From NCBI GenBank assembly GCA_029582155.1, contig CM055897.1, forward strand, positions 4,447,001 to 4,511,000: a stretch of DNA of 64,000 nt, written 5' to 3'. Origin of the DNA: Panopea generosa (taxonomy: Eukaryota > Mollusca > Bivalvia > Adapedonta > Hiatellidae). The translations under genes and the position numbers were made by a program. This document shows, in pieces, positions 10,038 to 23,116 of the stretch. Every line of letters starts with the position of its first letter. Position 1 is the first letter of the stretch. The notes beneath the pieces were generated by a model. It was not told the origin of the DNA and made no database searches. It saw only the letters and a program-made list of their open reading frames with translations.

Positions 10038-13000
10038 ATGATAAATCTTAAGAAACTTAACCTATTATCGTGGAATGCAACAGGTTTAATGTCTAGTAGC
10101 ACTTACCTATGCAATTCTTTGAACGGACTATCGATAGATATTTGTGGTGTTTCAGAACATTGGTTATCAGATAATAATATACATTTTATAAGTTCTCTAG
10201 ACAATAATTATAAAGCACATGTTGTTACTGACTCTAGTTTAAATGTTAAAGGTAGCAGACGAGTCGGTAAAGGTGGCGTAGCTTTGCTATGGCATATTAA
10301 ATATGATAGGTTTGTGACACCGATAACTATTGATGATGATAGAATAGTTGGTATACAAATTCAATATACACACAGTCATTTTTTGTTTATATTTCAAGTG
10401 TATTTACCATGCAGTAACCATCCCATTGAAAGCTATAGGAATTATATTGACAAGCTTTTCAATTTATGGAGTTTATATTCAGAAAATGGTTTTGTTATAT
10501 TTATGGGCGACTTCAATGCAACCTGTTCAAAATTCCCAAGTAATAGCAGAGATCAATCATTCACACAGTTCTTGAATGATACTAATATGATCTCTGCTAA
10601 TACATTGGATATGTGCACCGGTGCTTCATCATCCTTTGTATCCTACGATGGAAAGTGTGAATCGCTTATTGATTTCATCATTTTGCCAGTTGAGAAAACA
10701 GATTGTATTACTCATTGTGTAATAGTAGATGACGATTGTCTAAATGTTTCAAGACATAGACCTATTAAATGTAGTCTGAATATGCCTTCGACTGGTTATA
10801 ATGACGATGTGTCGAATGTAAATATTTCATATAATATTAACTGGAAAAAAGTAAGACAAGTTGATATTACATCCTATCAAAACATGCTCAATGCATCAGA
10901 AGATTTGATAAAAGCACAAAATTGTCCGCTTAAATGTCTTGCTGAAATTGATAATATGTATAAAATTTTAAGCGAGACTGTTGTTTCTTGCTCAGATAAA
11001 TGTTTTCGCAAGACGAGATTTAAGCACTTTTTAAAACCGTATTGGAATTCAGAGTTATCTAATTTACATAAAGTCATGTTAGAAAAACGGAAAATCTGGA
11101 TTCAAAATGATAGACCAAGAGATCAATCACATTATTCTTATAAAAGTTATAAAACAGCAAAATGTTATTTCAGAAAAAAACACAGGTATTTTGCCAATGA
11201 GTATTTAAAAAATCTTGATGAAGAAATTGACACAACCGCTGAACTTGATAAAGAACAATTTTGGAAATTAGTGAATTCGCGAAGAAAACGGTCATCAAGT
11301 AGAGCAGGCGCTGAAATAAAATTCAATGGCGTAATGTATAGGGATAACGACAGTATTACAGAGCAATGGAAACAATATTTTGAATCGTTATATACCCCGT
11401 CAATTGATAGTAATTATGATAATATTTGGAAAGCTTCTGTTGACGAAAAAATAAATTCTGTTATATCGCAGTCTAGATTTTGTATTGATGACGTCATTAA
11501 TGTGTCACAGGAAGAAGTAAGAACCTCAATTGCATCGTGTAAACGCGGCAAAGCCAGTGGGATCGATAATGTTTCTTACGAACATTACATTTTTGGCGGA
11601 AATATAGTTATTAATACATTAGCAAAACTGTATACAGCTATGCTGTCCCAAAGTTACATTCCACCAAACATGAACAAAGGCGTCATTATAACATTACATA
11701 AAGGCGGAGGTAAACGTAAGGATGATCCCAATAATTATAGAGCAATCACATTAACTCCTACTGCTCTTAAACTATATGAAAATATACTTCTTTCACGTTC
11801 CAAACAAAAACTTCTTTCTAATTTAAGTAATCAACAAGGGGGGTTTCAGGAAGGACTTGGTTGTTTGATGACTTCCTTCGCACTAAAAGAATGTATTTTA
11901 TATGGCAGAGAGCACAAGAGCAAGGTTTTTGTTTGCTTTTTAGATGCTCGTCAAGCTTTTGATAGGGTGTGGCATAATGGACTTATGCTCAAATTGTTTG
12001 ATAGCGGCGTTACAAACTATATATTTATGTCATTCTTTAATATGTATCGTAATATGCAAAGCTGCGTACGAAACCAAGGGTCGATTTCTGAGTGGTTCAA
12101 TGTTCTTCAAGGAACAAGACAAGGGGGTAAAAGTTCACCAATATTATAGCTTCTTTTCATTGATGGTCTGATAAAAGACATAGAAAGTAGCAGTCTTGGG
12201 TTGTGTATTTTTAACTTGAAGGTTGGTACCCCTACCGTCGCGGATGATATGGTTCTTGTATCGTATTCAAAGTCAGGTTTAGACAAAATGCTACAATTTG
12301 CTACAAATATTCCATAAAATGGAGATATGATTATAATCCATTAAAATGTGCTATTGTTGTTTTTAATGAATCCAAACATAACTTTGATAAAAACTGCAGA
12401 TCATGGAAACTAGGATCTAGTAACATTATTCATGAAACAGAAAATTATACACATCTAGGAATTATATGTGACAAATATATGTGTATTAGTGATCATATTC
12501 GACAGTCAAATAATAAGTTACGTGGACTTTTTTTAAGTCTTATTAATAGTGGCTTACATCCGCATGGTCTTAATCCCTTGACAACATTAACAATATATAA
12601 GTCAATCGTAATACCAAAATCCCTATATGGTTGTGAATTATGGAATTCATTAACCAAATCAAATATTATACAACTAGAACGAGGACATAGATTCTGTATA
12701 AAATTTATCCAAAATATCCCACAATATGTAAATACGGATTTTGCTTTAAGCTCTATTGGTGTAACTTCACTTGAAACGGAAATCGACTACAGGAAGCTAC
12801 AATTCTTTGGTCAATTATGCAGACTCCCGAATAAGTATATTGCTAAGCAATTATTTGTTAATCGTCTGTTAAAATATCTTAGTGATGATAAACAAACATT
12901 AGGTTTTATTCCTGACATCTATAGAATATTAACGAAGTATGATCTATATAATTATTTGGTTAATTATTCTAAAACAGCAATATTTCCATCCAAGTATGCA

Positions 13001-13486
13001 TGGAAATATATTCTTAGACAAAAAGTGCTAATACATTACTCAAATACAATGTTAATGAGGTTAGGTGACAAGATGGGTCCATCATATGTCATGAATATGT
13101 TTAGCATAAATAGGCCTTGCTTCCTATGGCAATTAAGTAGGAAAAATCAGTATGTAAAAGCACAATGTTTTACAGCAGTGTCACTACTAAGTAAACTGCA
13201 ATCGTTTACAGCTGTACAGCTATGTAACAAATGTAATACGCTTGTAGATAATTTAGTACTTCATATTGTTCATTTTTGTATTGCAAACACTGTCGAAAGA
13301 AATAAGCTTTGGGACGCAGTTATAACGACCTGTGGTCTTCAGGTCTTTAATTCATTTATTAAAAAGACGCCTAAAGATCAGATTTATGCACTGCTTTCCG
13401 GGCTTAATGAATATTTATCTGACATTGAACAGATTGAAGATGTATTATTGTTCAATATTGGGATACTTCACAGTATGTTAAAGTAA
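10038..13486 (+). pseudogene. LINE ORF2: APE endonuclease plus reverse transcriptase, one stop and one frameshift
   Basis: An ATG at 10038 starts the endonuclease. Catalytic motifs are LLSWNATGL (Asn13), SEHWL (Glu40), GDFNA (Asp158, Asn160), LIDFI and SRHRPI (His240). The RT follows with NNYRAITLTP, QQGGFQEGLG, FLDARQAFDRVWH (Asp636) and GTRQGGKSSP. A TAG at 12147-12149 interrupts the domain, but the same frame continues with LLFIDGL and the catalytic VADDM (Asp codons 12243 and 12246). It then stops near 12317, where a one-base shift resumes the C-terminal part: YTHLGIICDKY, and from 12479 to 13486 SLYGCELWN and further sequence. Apart from these two lesions the ORF is complete, about 1150 codons. 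Family knowledge: ORF2 nicks target DNA and primes reverse transcription on it. The RT box GTRQGGKSSP is unlike the CR1/Jockey QGSVLGP box; clade unassigned. Confidence 0.9.
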
Positions 13487-13921
13487 CTTTTATCGATACT
13501 GCTAATGTTTACTGTTTGTTACTCAGTGTATGATTAATTTCTTACATTTCGTTTCGGTAAGATACAAAAGGTTCATCGTTGTCATTAGTCTATCACTGGG
13601 TCTTGCATTTTATTTCGGTAAGATTCATTATAGATGGACAATGTTATTATTTCACTTATATTATTTTAAGGTACACTATATGACAGTTAAAAAGCTATAC
13701 TAATTTTTATAAAATCATAATTTATTTAGTTATTTTAACAAATCCATCATGTTATGAATACTCTTACAATATGACATCATATTAGGCGTATCGTATGTTA
13801 ATTCTTCACTTGTAACTCATTGTATGTTGTTCATTTATATGTAATTATTTACTGCAATTTTTATATATGTTATTATATGCTCTCCAATTATGGAGGAAAT
13901 AAAGATTCTATCTCTATCTAT
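13487..13921 (+). other. LINE 3' UTR and short-repeat tail
   Basis: AT-rich non-coding sequence follows ORF2. It ends near 13921 with GGAGGAAATAAAGATTC followed by TCTATCTCTATCTATCTA. An AATAAA-like signal followed by a short tandem tail is typical of non-LTR retrotransposon 3' ends. The 5' end of the element is not resolved. Confidence 0.6.
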
Positions 13922-14067
13922 CTACCTTAATAAACTAATCATGAGCTCGTATTATGTCTCTGTTCCAGCTGGGGTAATAAAACTTAAAAAATCTAAAATA
14001 TTGATTATCTGACCATATTTTACGCATGTTTGGTTTGATAGACCCAACACATGACGCCCTGCTTGTT

Positions 14068-14069
14068 AG

Positions 14070-14107
<38 letters not shown>
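14068..14107. repeat. (GAAA)n/(GA)n microsatellite
   Basis: Six or more GAAA units pass into a run of GA. Confidence 0.95.
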
Positions 14108-14422
14108 TTATTATGTAAGTAAGTGCTCGATTTCGGAGTCGGAAAAACAAAGTATTGTGGGTGGGATAAATGTGGGATAAGTTCAGTTTAAACTTGCAAA
14201 AATTAAAGTTCACATACTGGAAGCGATTAAACGCGGCAATAAACCATTGAACCGATCTGAATATATGCAAATTTTCCTCGTGAGATAAGTTTGCACTTCC
14301 ACAAAGCAACAACTCTGAAGTAGTAATACCGTTATTTTTTTAGAGATGTAAACAATTGTTGACGTTGAGCAGTATAGTTACTACAATCGAAGAAAAAATG
14401 ATACGCATTTTTCACATGCATT

Positions 14423-15955
14423 TCAATAACTACAACTAGGTTCATTTACAATATTAACTCTAAACAAATCATAATTAAGTGAACTGCATTGATACCTTAA
14501 GCGTGTATGTATAATATTTAATTTTCTTTTGCCGTGATTGTAATAATCAGGTAATGGAAATAACGAGTTATTATCATTTGTTATAGCTGTTTTGAACTGT
14601 GCCAATGAATGATGATAATTTTTGAACATTAAGATCTTAATTATTTCATGTTCTTATAGTTGACGGCACAGAGCATTTATTCGATAATGTTAATCTGTTA
14701 TTTGCTATTATATAATCTTCAGAGTTACGAAGATGATAATGTGAATTTTCCCCTATCAGAGGCGGTATTATGTTTTTAAGATAATCTGGAACAGTGTTGT
14801 TATGAAGTTTTTTACGTTCACTTCTTTGCGCAAGCGGTTCTAAAGACGATTCTTTATAAATATTATATTTACTACAGAAAATAGGTAGACCCGTAGCTAT
14901 CCTGGCTGCTTCAAGTTGAACAGATTCTAATTACTCAGACTCTGCCACGGTACAACCGTCCCAAAGTTCACAACCTTAATTCTAAGATTGGTAAAATAAA
15001 ACACTTATATAGTTTTAAAATAGTATTTTTGTTGAGTACGTATTTAAGTTTGCGAAGACCAGAAACTTTTTTCATACAAGATGTAAATATTGAATTAATA
15101 TGTGTAACCCATTTACCATTATTGTCAAAATGTACTCCTAAATGTCTATGTGTATTGCTTAATTCCAGTTTTGTGTTATCAAACAAAATTTTCAATTCTG
15201 GGTTTCTGTTTGATAAAATATACAATGTTTAGGCATAAACCCAGATTGATATTTATAATATAGTGAATTATCCAGCATGAAGTTATGAATATACTTAAAC
15301 ACAATACGTTCAAAAAAATTTCCAACACAGGAGAGCAAGGGCATAGGTCTATAATTAGATATCTCGTGCCGATCACATTTTTTGAAAAATGGAAGTACAG
15401 TTGCTTGTTTCCATGATGAGGGGTATTGTTTGCTGTTTAAATATAAATTAAACCAGATTTGGAGTGGGATACATACTGATTGAGCTGTGTTTTTCAACAT
15501 GTTATGGCTAATTGTATCATAACCAGAAGCTTTACCTTAGTTTAGATTGTTCATGATATCCATTACGTCGGTTTGTTCGACATGTATTGTATTTAGTGTA
15601 TTCAGAGTTTTTCTTCAAAATTAGGTAAACTTTTATTTTGATCGTCAATAGATGATATTGAACAAAAATATTTATTTAATAATTCGGCTTTACATTTATC
15701 ATCCATTATTATATTATTATGACATTGGTCAATGAGAGGTGGGATAATATTACTAGATCCTGAATCTTTCCTAAGTTTACGAATCAGTTTCCAGAATGAT
15801 TTTGGGTCAGAGTAAAAATATTGGTCTATCATACCATTAATATTTTCAAAAAAATATTGTTTTGCATATTTTTTCATATTATTTGCTTTGTTCCTTTGCT
15901 GTTTAAAATTTATTATATTCTGATTTGTGCTTGATAATCTGGACTTTTTGTGCAA
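14423..15955 (-). pseudogene. CR1/Jockey-like LINE reverse transcriptase relic with internal deletion
   Basis: Reading leftward from 15955: SDPKSFWKLIRKLRKDSG (linker before RT), then GKASGYDTISHNML and an RT start with PSSWKQATVLPFFKK, ISNYRPMPLLSC and YKYQSGFMP. The frame then jumps directly to LSNTHRHLGVHFD, so the catalytic core between the RT fingers and thumb is deleted. C-terminal sequence follows: ELWDGC, EAARIATGLP, PDYLKNIIPP and finally LRYQCSSLNYDLFRVNI. Several stops and shifts occur (for example at 15540, 14930 and 14650). The endonuclease is missing. It is a different, older family from the LINE at 7.8-13.9 kb. Confidence 0.85.
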
Positions 15956-17539
15956 CTTAAGCTAAACTTTGATTAGCTTATCGATTTTGAAGGTGGAGTT
16001 ATACCCATGAAGATTTTTGACACTTTAACAATAGATTGGATGTGTATAGCCTTGTATGTGGTCAAACTTCATCCTAGCCTATCGAATTTGGTATCGTTGT
16101 GAAGCTCATTAAATTTCCTTTCAGAACATACACGTTTATTGGGACTATAGCCACCAACGCCAAAATTAATATCACACTGTAAATCCGTAATGCACACCAC
16201 GTTGGTGATCATGTTGTCCGTTCAAAGTGTGTTGTTTATATGACTTCATGGTCATGAACGCAATTCATTTTTAATAGTCTAAAAACATGTCTGAACATAC
16301 TCATGTCAGATAAAGTTTCGAAATAATGACTTCGTGTATCCTATATAGAGTTGCTTTTTACTCACCTTAACAATTCTGATTATCTAGCAATGTAACACAT
16401 ACAAAAGGAGTGTTAGCTTAAGAGTTCTTTTCCCGTTAAAATGTACACCAGAAATAATACTGATAAATGGCTCGAGTATGTTGATGTTGATAATGTTGCC
16501 ATTTCTCATGCGATTCAATGTTGTTTTTATAAATTTTAAATATAATTGTGTTTCCATTTAAATATAATTAAATATTAAATATAATTATAAGTGAAATAAA
16601 ATACCCTATACAGACATTTAAAGAGAGTAAATTAGAATTTTTCAAAATTTTAAAACTGGTTAAAATACTCCCACCCACACCAATATATCATGTCTATATA
16701 TACTGATTGACCCCGTATTGCCAGACGGATATCTATTCAAACATGCCAAAATGATATGTTGAAAAAGTATTTCCGAACTTGGGCTATGCGCCTAGGTTAA
16801 ACTGAAATAGATTTCCCGCTAAAATTATTTTGTGGCATATTAAATCAACCACGTTATTTCATTTGATTTCAAATTAATCCGTCATACAGGTTTACTAATC
16901 GTAAAATGTGTTTCACCGAAAAAAGAGTCCGAATGACGATGTGAAGGTCGTCAAGCAATATTTAAGTGCTGTTTAATAGGGATTTTGTTTCAAGTTTACC
17001 ACTCCGATTTTAATATTGATTTCTTTTCATGTTTTGGTGGATTTGGTATAACACACCTTTTGTTTCTTAATTTGTAATAATTCGATGCTTTTTATCCATC
17101 TAAAAATACTTTTAAGACACTATTTATTTTACTTTTAAAGAAATACGCTATTGGGGTATCTGTGTTTTGATTGGCAAAATATTAAAGAAGTTATTGCAGT
17201 AAAACTAAGAAACTGAACGCGTTTACATGAATTTATTTAAATCAAGCACATTGTGCATCTTTTATTTTCAGAAAATCTGTTCTTGTATCCCTGAGTTAAT
17301 TTATTTCATTCGTTTGCAACAATTATCTGTCCTCTTTACAATACTGTTAAATGATTGTAACCATTTAGACGACACATGGCATTTAATAAAAGGTGGCAGT
17401 CGAATCTTGCAAATATACCACAAGCTATCATTTGATATGGCACTACCTTGTGTAATGTCATAAACCAAGAAGAGATTAAGTTTATGGAGTGAAATCAATG
17501 TACAAAAATACACAAAAATGCTGAAATCCGTTCGTTTTT
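15956..17539. other. AT-rich stretch, nothing identified
   Basis: Only short frames without domains or conserved motifs are present. No RNA gene or clear repeat was seen. Confidence 0.6.
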
Positions 17540-17669
17540 CGGAATAGTCAGGGCCCGGTTTACAGGGGTTTATTCTTCAGTAGAAAAAAAGAAGGAATAT
17601 TTTCTTTGAAAGTGCGCGGTTTATCGAGTTTCCTGTTTAGATAGGGTTCGGTTAACTGAAGTTTCACTG

Positions 17670-17671
<2 letters not shown>
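17540..17671. mobile_element. Possible pogo/Tigger-like transposon end
   Basis: The block ends GGTTAACTGAAGTTTCACTGTA next to a TATA/TAA microsatellite, and contains TTTATCGAGTTTCC and CCGGTTTACAG. This layout resembles right-hand terminal repeats of pogo/Tigger elements, which insert at TA. A partner end was not found with confidence. Confidence 0.35.
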
Positions 17672-17705
<34 letters not shown>

Positions 17706-17706
17706 T
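17672..17706. repeat. (TAA)n microsatellite
   Basis: About eleven TAA units immediately follow the possible transposon end. Confidence 0.95.
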
Positions 17707-18332
17707 ATGGTCTTTGTACATCACATTACATTAACATGGTATTGTTAGAATGTTAAGACATGCCTTTTAGATAGACTTCTTTTCATAAATAGGATAATGT
17801 TCACTTAATTTGTATTATCATCTACTAACTTTGTATTGCATATGCTCTCAACTGCCAGGAAATACACTTGACCTATGGCCCGTTTTAAATTAATTGACCT
17901 TAGTGATCAGCACGGTTCTTATGTATTGCTATGTCGATTTTTTTAAATAACTGATTCAGTGTCACAACACACGTTCAATTGAATGCATATTAATCACAAA
18001 TTTAAGATACACTTTTGTTTCTCCTTGGTTTGCTATAAGAAAGATCACATCCCGTCCGTCACAGCGAATTATCCAGTTTTGGTAATTCCTGCATTCAATT
18101 CAGTCATCAATATATCAGACAAAGTGTTTACGTCTTTTAGTAAGATCAGTGAGTTGTTTCCAATTTGAGGGCAAAAGAAATATATTGATGGAAAAGCTGG
18201 ATATACTATTTAGATTTCTGACTCTGTGTCAAAACAACAGTAAACATATCACATATCCACAATATTTCTACGGTTTTGGATCCATTTTGGCCTACTTTTG
18301 TCTTGCACAAGTTCCTAGCCATCACTTGACCT
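17707..18332. other. No feature seen
   Basis: AT-rich sequence with only chance-length frames. Confidence 0.5.
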
Positions 18333-18787
18333 TTAAAGGGATTATATTGGCATTTTACCGTCATCTCCCTGTCATAAATACACACGCCCAGCATGAAGAT
18401 AAACTTATAACTGAGAGTTATACGCGTCTAAAGTGTCTAATTGCATAACCTCTTTATTACAAACACCGGGTTCCTGAAGCCACGTGTTTGTTTTTGTTTA
18501 CTTTCGGCTTTCCGATCAATCATCGGAAATCATCGCGAAGACTCGTTCCCGATCTCGTTTTCGAGGCTTTGTTCGGGAAGTTTATGGAGTTCAATGTAAA
18601 CATTGCGCAATAATTTATTGCGGGATGTATTAAAGTTTTGTCCAATATTCAAATACTGTTAATTTGATAACTTTCAAGTAAATAAAGGTTATACGTCAAT
18701 ACATAAGCATTATTTTGTGCATACTGCATACAGCAAAAGTATGGATTAACAGCGTGTTTGTGTTACTTGCCACTATAATCCCTTTAA
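18333..18787. mobile_element. MITE-like element with 20-bp inverted ends flanked by TTAA
   Basis: The left end TTAAAGGGATTATATTGGCA (18333-18352) matches the reverse complement of the right end (18768-18787) at 19 of 20 positions. TTAA at both outer edges would be the target duplication, with AGGG...CCCT as element ends. This is what piggyBac-type elements leave. The interior is non-coding, with a GC-richer patch at about 18470-18610. Superfamily assignment is inference from the TTAA alone. Confidence 0.6.
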
Positions 18788-19835
18788 TTTCTCTTTACTC
18801 TAGAATATAACCGAGATAATATATTTAGATGGGGCATAAGCCATACCAGATCTTTAGAGTGGAGCAAAAAGAACAGAAAACAAATTGTGTAAGAACTCTT
18901 GTACTGCAATATCTCTTCAAAATTCACTATGCTTTGCTTTTAATAAATGTACATGATGTTTTTTACCAACTACACACAATACACACTGCTTGTTTGACAG
19001 AGTTCTATTTTGATTGATATACTATAAAGTTACCTTTCAAACTCAACGTAAACATAAAGTTGCGCTTCCAATGTCATCTAATATTTCCTTGCATAAAACG
19101 TGCAGTAGTAGACCGACAGAATAGATTTCAAATATTGGCTATAGCTACCATTTCTATTCTCTCTCAGAATATATCAATGTATTGACACCAGACAATAAAT
19201 GAGTGCATTCGATTTATTCATTTTTAAAATGATAACAGTCGACCTTCTTAAATATGTACTAGTAGTTTCTATAATAATTCCAACAACTCCTATTGACATT
19301 TAAATAGGATATCAACATTAAGTTTAGCTATCCTTCATTACATTTAATTTATATTATAATTTATGCTTATGATATATTGATTGATAATCATATTATCATA
19401 TTTTACAATCTCAAAACAAATCAATGTTAAATATGAGAGTTCTCATTAGATTTGCCAAACATCAGGTAGTTTTATAGCAAAAAGCATATTGCTACCAACC
19501 TGATTATACAAAGATTTCGAGAACCAGGACATTCAATGTGCTAAGCATTTAGTGGTGAAAACTGTAATTGTGATACACTGTAATGCCATAGGACAACGGT
19601 CATATTTATTGTCTTAATATCCCCTTTATGTGTAGAATCATTACCTCTAAACAATTTGCTACATACAGCACAGCTATTATATTACATGCAACTGCATTTT
19701 GTACAAAGTAAGGAAGAAAGGCGTGTAAGGTTAAGATCATTCCAATAATGTATATACTAATATACCTATAAATAACAAAATATATAGCAAATCTTTGTGT
19801 TTCTGATGATATTAACGACATTTCTTCGATTTACT
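18788..19835. other. No feature seen
   Basis: AT-rich, with no recognisable coding or repeat structure. Confidence 0.5.
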
Positions 19836-20476
19836 TCTAGCGCGGAGATTTTTTTTTTAAATTTTGCACACAAGTACTTTGAAGTAAGACAAGTTTAAAA
19901 CACTAGGAAAAAATATACGTCACCATGCTTGTTTTTTTTTTTGCTACGACTAATTTTAAACTATACCGTTTTACAATTTTTTAAAGAAAATACAGGAAAA
20001 GGGTGCAAGTTATAAATCATGTTTTATTTACTAAAAGAGTGATATATTTCAAAAAAATATTGTTGCCATCCATATAACAAAAGATAAAGTATCTAAAACA
20101 GAAAAAATCATGATGCTATTTTGCGTTTCACCTTTTATACAATGATTTTCATAAATTGCTACGATTATAAATTTGGCCGCGAATATTGCAATTTTACACT
20201 AATTCAAAAATAAAAAAAGTTCTAACGCGGAGAATTGTTTCATTCTTTCTAAAAAGAGGCACTATAACAAACCATATCAGAAAATAAAATAAAATATATA
20301 TGTCCCCATGCTTGTTACTAAATTACAGTGCTAAATATTACCTCCCTTTTTTATAAAATAGCCGCAAGCGATGCATTTTCACAATAATTCAATAACAAAA
20401 AAAGTTCCAAAGCGGAGAATTGTTTCATTCTTTCTACAAAGAGGCACTATAACAAACCAAATCGAAAATAAAATAA
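19836..20476. repeat. Tandem repeat, ~187-bp unit, three decaying copies
   Basis: The block GCGGAGAATTGTTTCATTC recurs at about 20225 and 20411 with near-identical flanks (GAGGCACTATAACAAACCA). A diverged, longer copy starts near 19840 (GCGGAGATTTTTT). Shared landmarks such as CCATGCTTGTT and a GCCGC-rich block confirm the register. The last copy is cut off by the repeat that begins at 20477. Confidence 0.75.
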
Positions 20477-20866
20477 ACAAGAGGGCCAAGATGGCCCTAT
20501 ATCGCTCACCTGACTGACCTTGCGTCACCCAACTTAAGTAGATTATATAATACATGTACACTCAAAATTACAGAAAGACGAGATGGGAAAGTAGTTAGAA
20601 TTTTGATTTGTTTTGAAGATGTAACAGATGCGTAGAATAGTTCAAACTTGGTAGAGGTTCACCCATGGTAAATGTCAGTGAAATTACATCGAAATCAGGT
20701 CAGTAGATTCTGACAAGAAGGCTCTTGAAGTATTTACTATAGCTGCCTATATAGTTAACTAGCACCTCACTGTGGCGGTCATGTTTTTTAACAAATCACA
20801 ACGGCTTGAACAAACTTGGTAAAGGGTCACCCAAGGAACATTTCTGCGAAATTGTTTTAAAATCGA
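20477..20866 (+). mobile_element. Hairpin-ended repeat A, copy 1 (5' part only)
   Basis: The copy begins ACAAGAGGGCCAAGATGGCC, in which GGGCCA-AGA-TGGCCC forms a perfect 6-bp hairpin, followed by TATATCGCTCACCTGA. It is near-identical to the start of the copy at 55579 and breaks off at about 20866 inside the first internal tandem unit. Non-coding. It resembles non-autonomous rolling-circle (Helentron/HINE-like) repeats. The class is inference. Confidence 0.8.
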
Positions 20867-23116
20867 TTTAAAATGTTATGTTAATAACTAGCTAGTTGAT
20901 AAGATGAGATGATCATGGACACAATGAACAGAATAGATTATATTTGATACGAGTATTTCAAAGGTGTGCAGTTTAGAGAGTGTATCTAGACTTCGTGTTT
21001 AAATTTTGTATGCAATATCTCATGTTGAAAATGTAGTTTTATGTTAAAATGATGTGTATTTTTCTCAAAGGCAAATAGATTACTGTATTCATAATCAACG
21101 TAGATTAATACAACTAATCTTTATTTACACATGCATAATTAAAAAGTATACAGTATGTTGAAAATGGTGCATATTTATAATATCTTACAAAATCAAAAGC
21201 AAATTGCTTTCCAGTGTTACATTTCCACAGTTTCAATAATTGTGATGTATGAACAAACTGTTGATTTGTTTGTACAATGTGCGACACAAATTATCAGGTT
21301 TACCGTGTTTATGTGTATTTCATAAATATTTTAAAGTAAGCATATACATATTATGTATGTAATGATAAATAACCCTAATATTGCTATAAAAAAAATAAAA
21401 ATGTGGTAGTTTTTCAACGTACAACACTTATTCAATAACGTATGATCATACACACCCTGCAAATATTTGCACAATAAGGTTAAGTTGTGTCCCATAGCAT
21501 TTACAATCGTAAACATTACATACCCAAATCACGCGACTGTCTGCTGAACATTGAACTGAATGTCTACTGAACAGAGAGCTATTATAATACTGCACGATAT
21601 GGAAAAATATAATTTTCTTCGTTTGAAAAATTTGAATTAGAAGAAAATTATTTTCCCTTGTATAACAATCTCCGATAGAGGGAGTTAGTGTATGTGCACG
21701 GGTATACCGCGCATATTTGACGGTAATTGGTCATTCAGCGTTGAAAGCGCGACCAGTACAAGTGGATTTAAAAAGCATGAATATTGAAAATGTAGGCACC
21801 ATAAGATGCTTCTATTTCATAAATATAGAATTATGATTTGATTATTAGTAAAATAATTTTAAAGGGCGAAATTGACATTGTAGGTATATTTGCATGATCA
21901 TATTGAATGATAAATAAATGTATGCACATGTATGATATCAGCTGGTTGCACTCTCGAGCGCTAGTAGTGTTGTTTTTGTTCTGTTTATGGAGACAATGGA
22001 AGTAGAAGGGAAATACCCGATACTACTTAAATTGTTAACGCTAGTTATAATGCGATATTTTAGAAGACAAATTAAACTTAACATTTTTTTCTATCATATT
22101 GACAGAAAGACGAAATTCAAATACAATTGACAATTTTGTCTCAGATTACTACACATATACCGCAGCAAAATAGAATGCACAACCATTTAAATAATATCTT
22201 TCAAAAATAAAAACGCATTTAAAGGTTTGCATTAATACATGCCATTTTAAAAAACCAATCTAACTCAAGACGACACACTCAATAGATATCAACAGGATAC
22301 AGTGGGGACATTATTTACAATTGCAATACAATTGTATTGAATAAACGCAAAATCCTTTATCATACCACACAATCTACGTCATTCACTTGAAATCGATATC
22401 CGATAAAGCATTACGCGTGTGATATACACTCCCGTTATAGGCGGTTTATCAATTACCATTTTTAAAATAAAACGGATAATAACTTCACTTTTAAAAACCT
22501 ACCCCCTCCTCCATGTGTGTGTGTTTGTGAGTGTTTCTTCCTAGTTAAGTGGGAAGGTTAAGAGCAGTAAATAATAAGATGAATTGGATTAAATATATCC
22601 TGAAAAAAAAATGCCGTCATCCATGTTTGTATTTCTACAATTTATAGTAATAACTATATTAATAATGCTAAATTAGACGTTTAAAGTAGTCATCAAATAT
22701 TAAAAAAATATTAATTATATTTTGAATAAATATATTTTCACAAAATCATCTTATTAATTTACATCTGATAAAGTTTATCTTTTTTTTTAAATTCATACTG
22801 CCACCGAAATACCATGCCACGTTAAGAATTCTTAATTAAACTAGTTAAATGTTAGATTAAAACCACTTAAAGCAAACACAATTCATTACGAATATTACCC
22901 TTGGGAAAAAACATATAGTGACAATATCACGGTACCCAGTAATATGGACAATGTTATCGGTGCACCGATATATATGTTTTATATATATATTATATAATAG
23001 CGGTGCACCGAAACCGGTGCTTTTGACCCTGATTGTACACCATAAGTATCCCAAGGTATGCCCGACACATCGAGACACATCCGCCTGCCGTACTGTTCAA
23101 GCTCATCGAGTTCACT
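20867..23116. other. AT-rich stretch without genes
   Basis: No coding evidence. The only structure is a pair of CGGTGCACCG palindromes at 22958-22967 and 23001-23010, separated by an AT-only spacer. Confidence 0.5.

Noticed and set aside
14937..15232. Intact small RT gene
   Set aside because: It is the C-terminal side of a LINE RT whose catalytic core is deleted; shifts on both sides.
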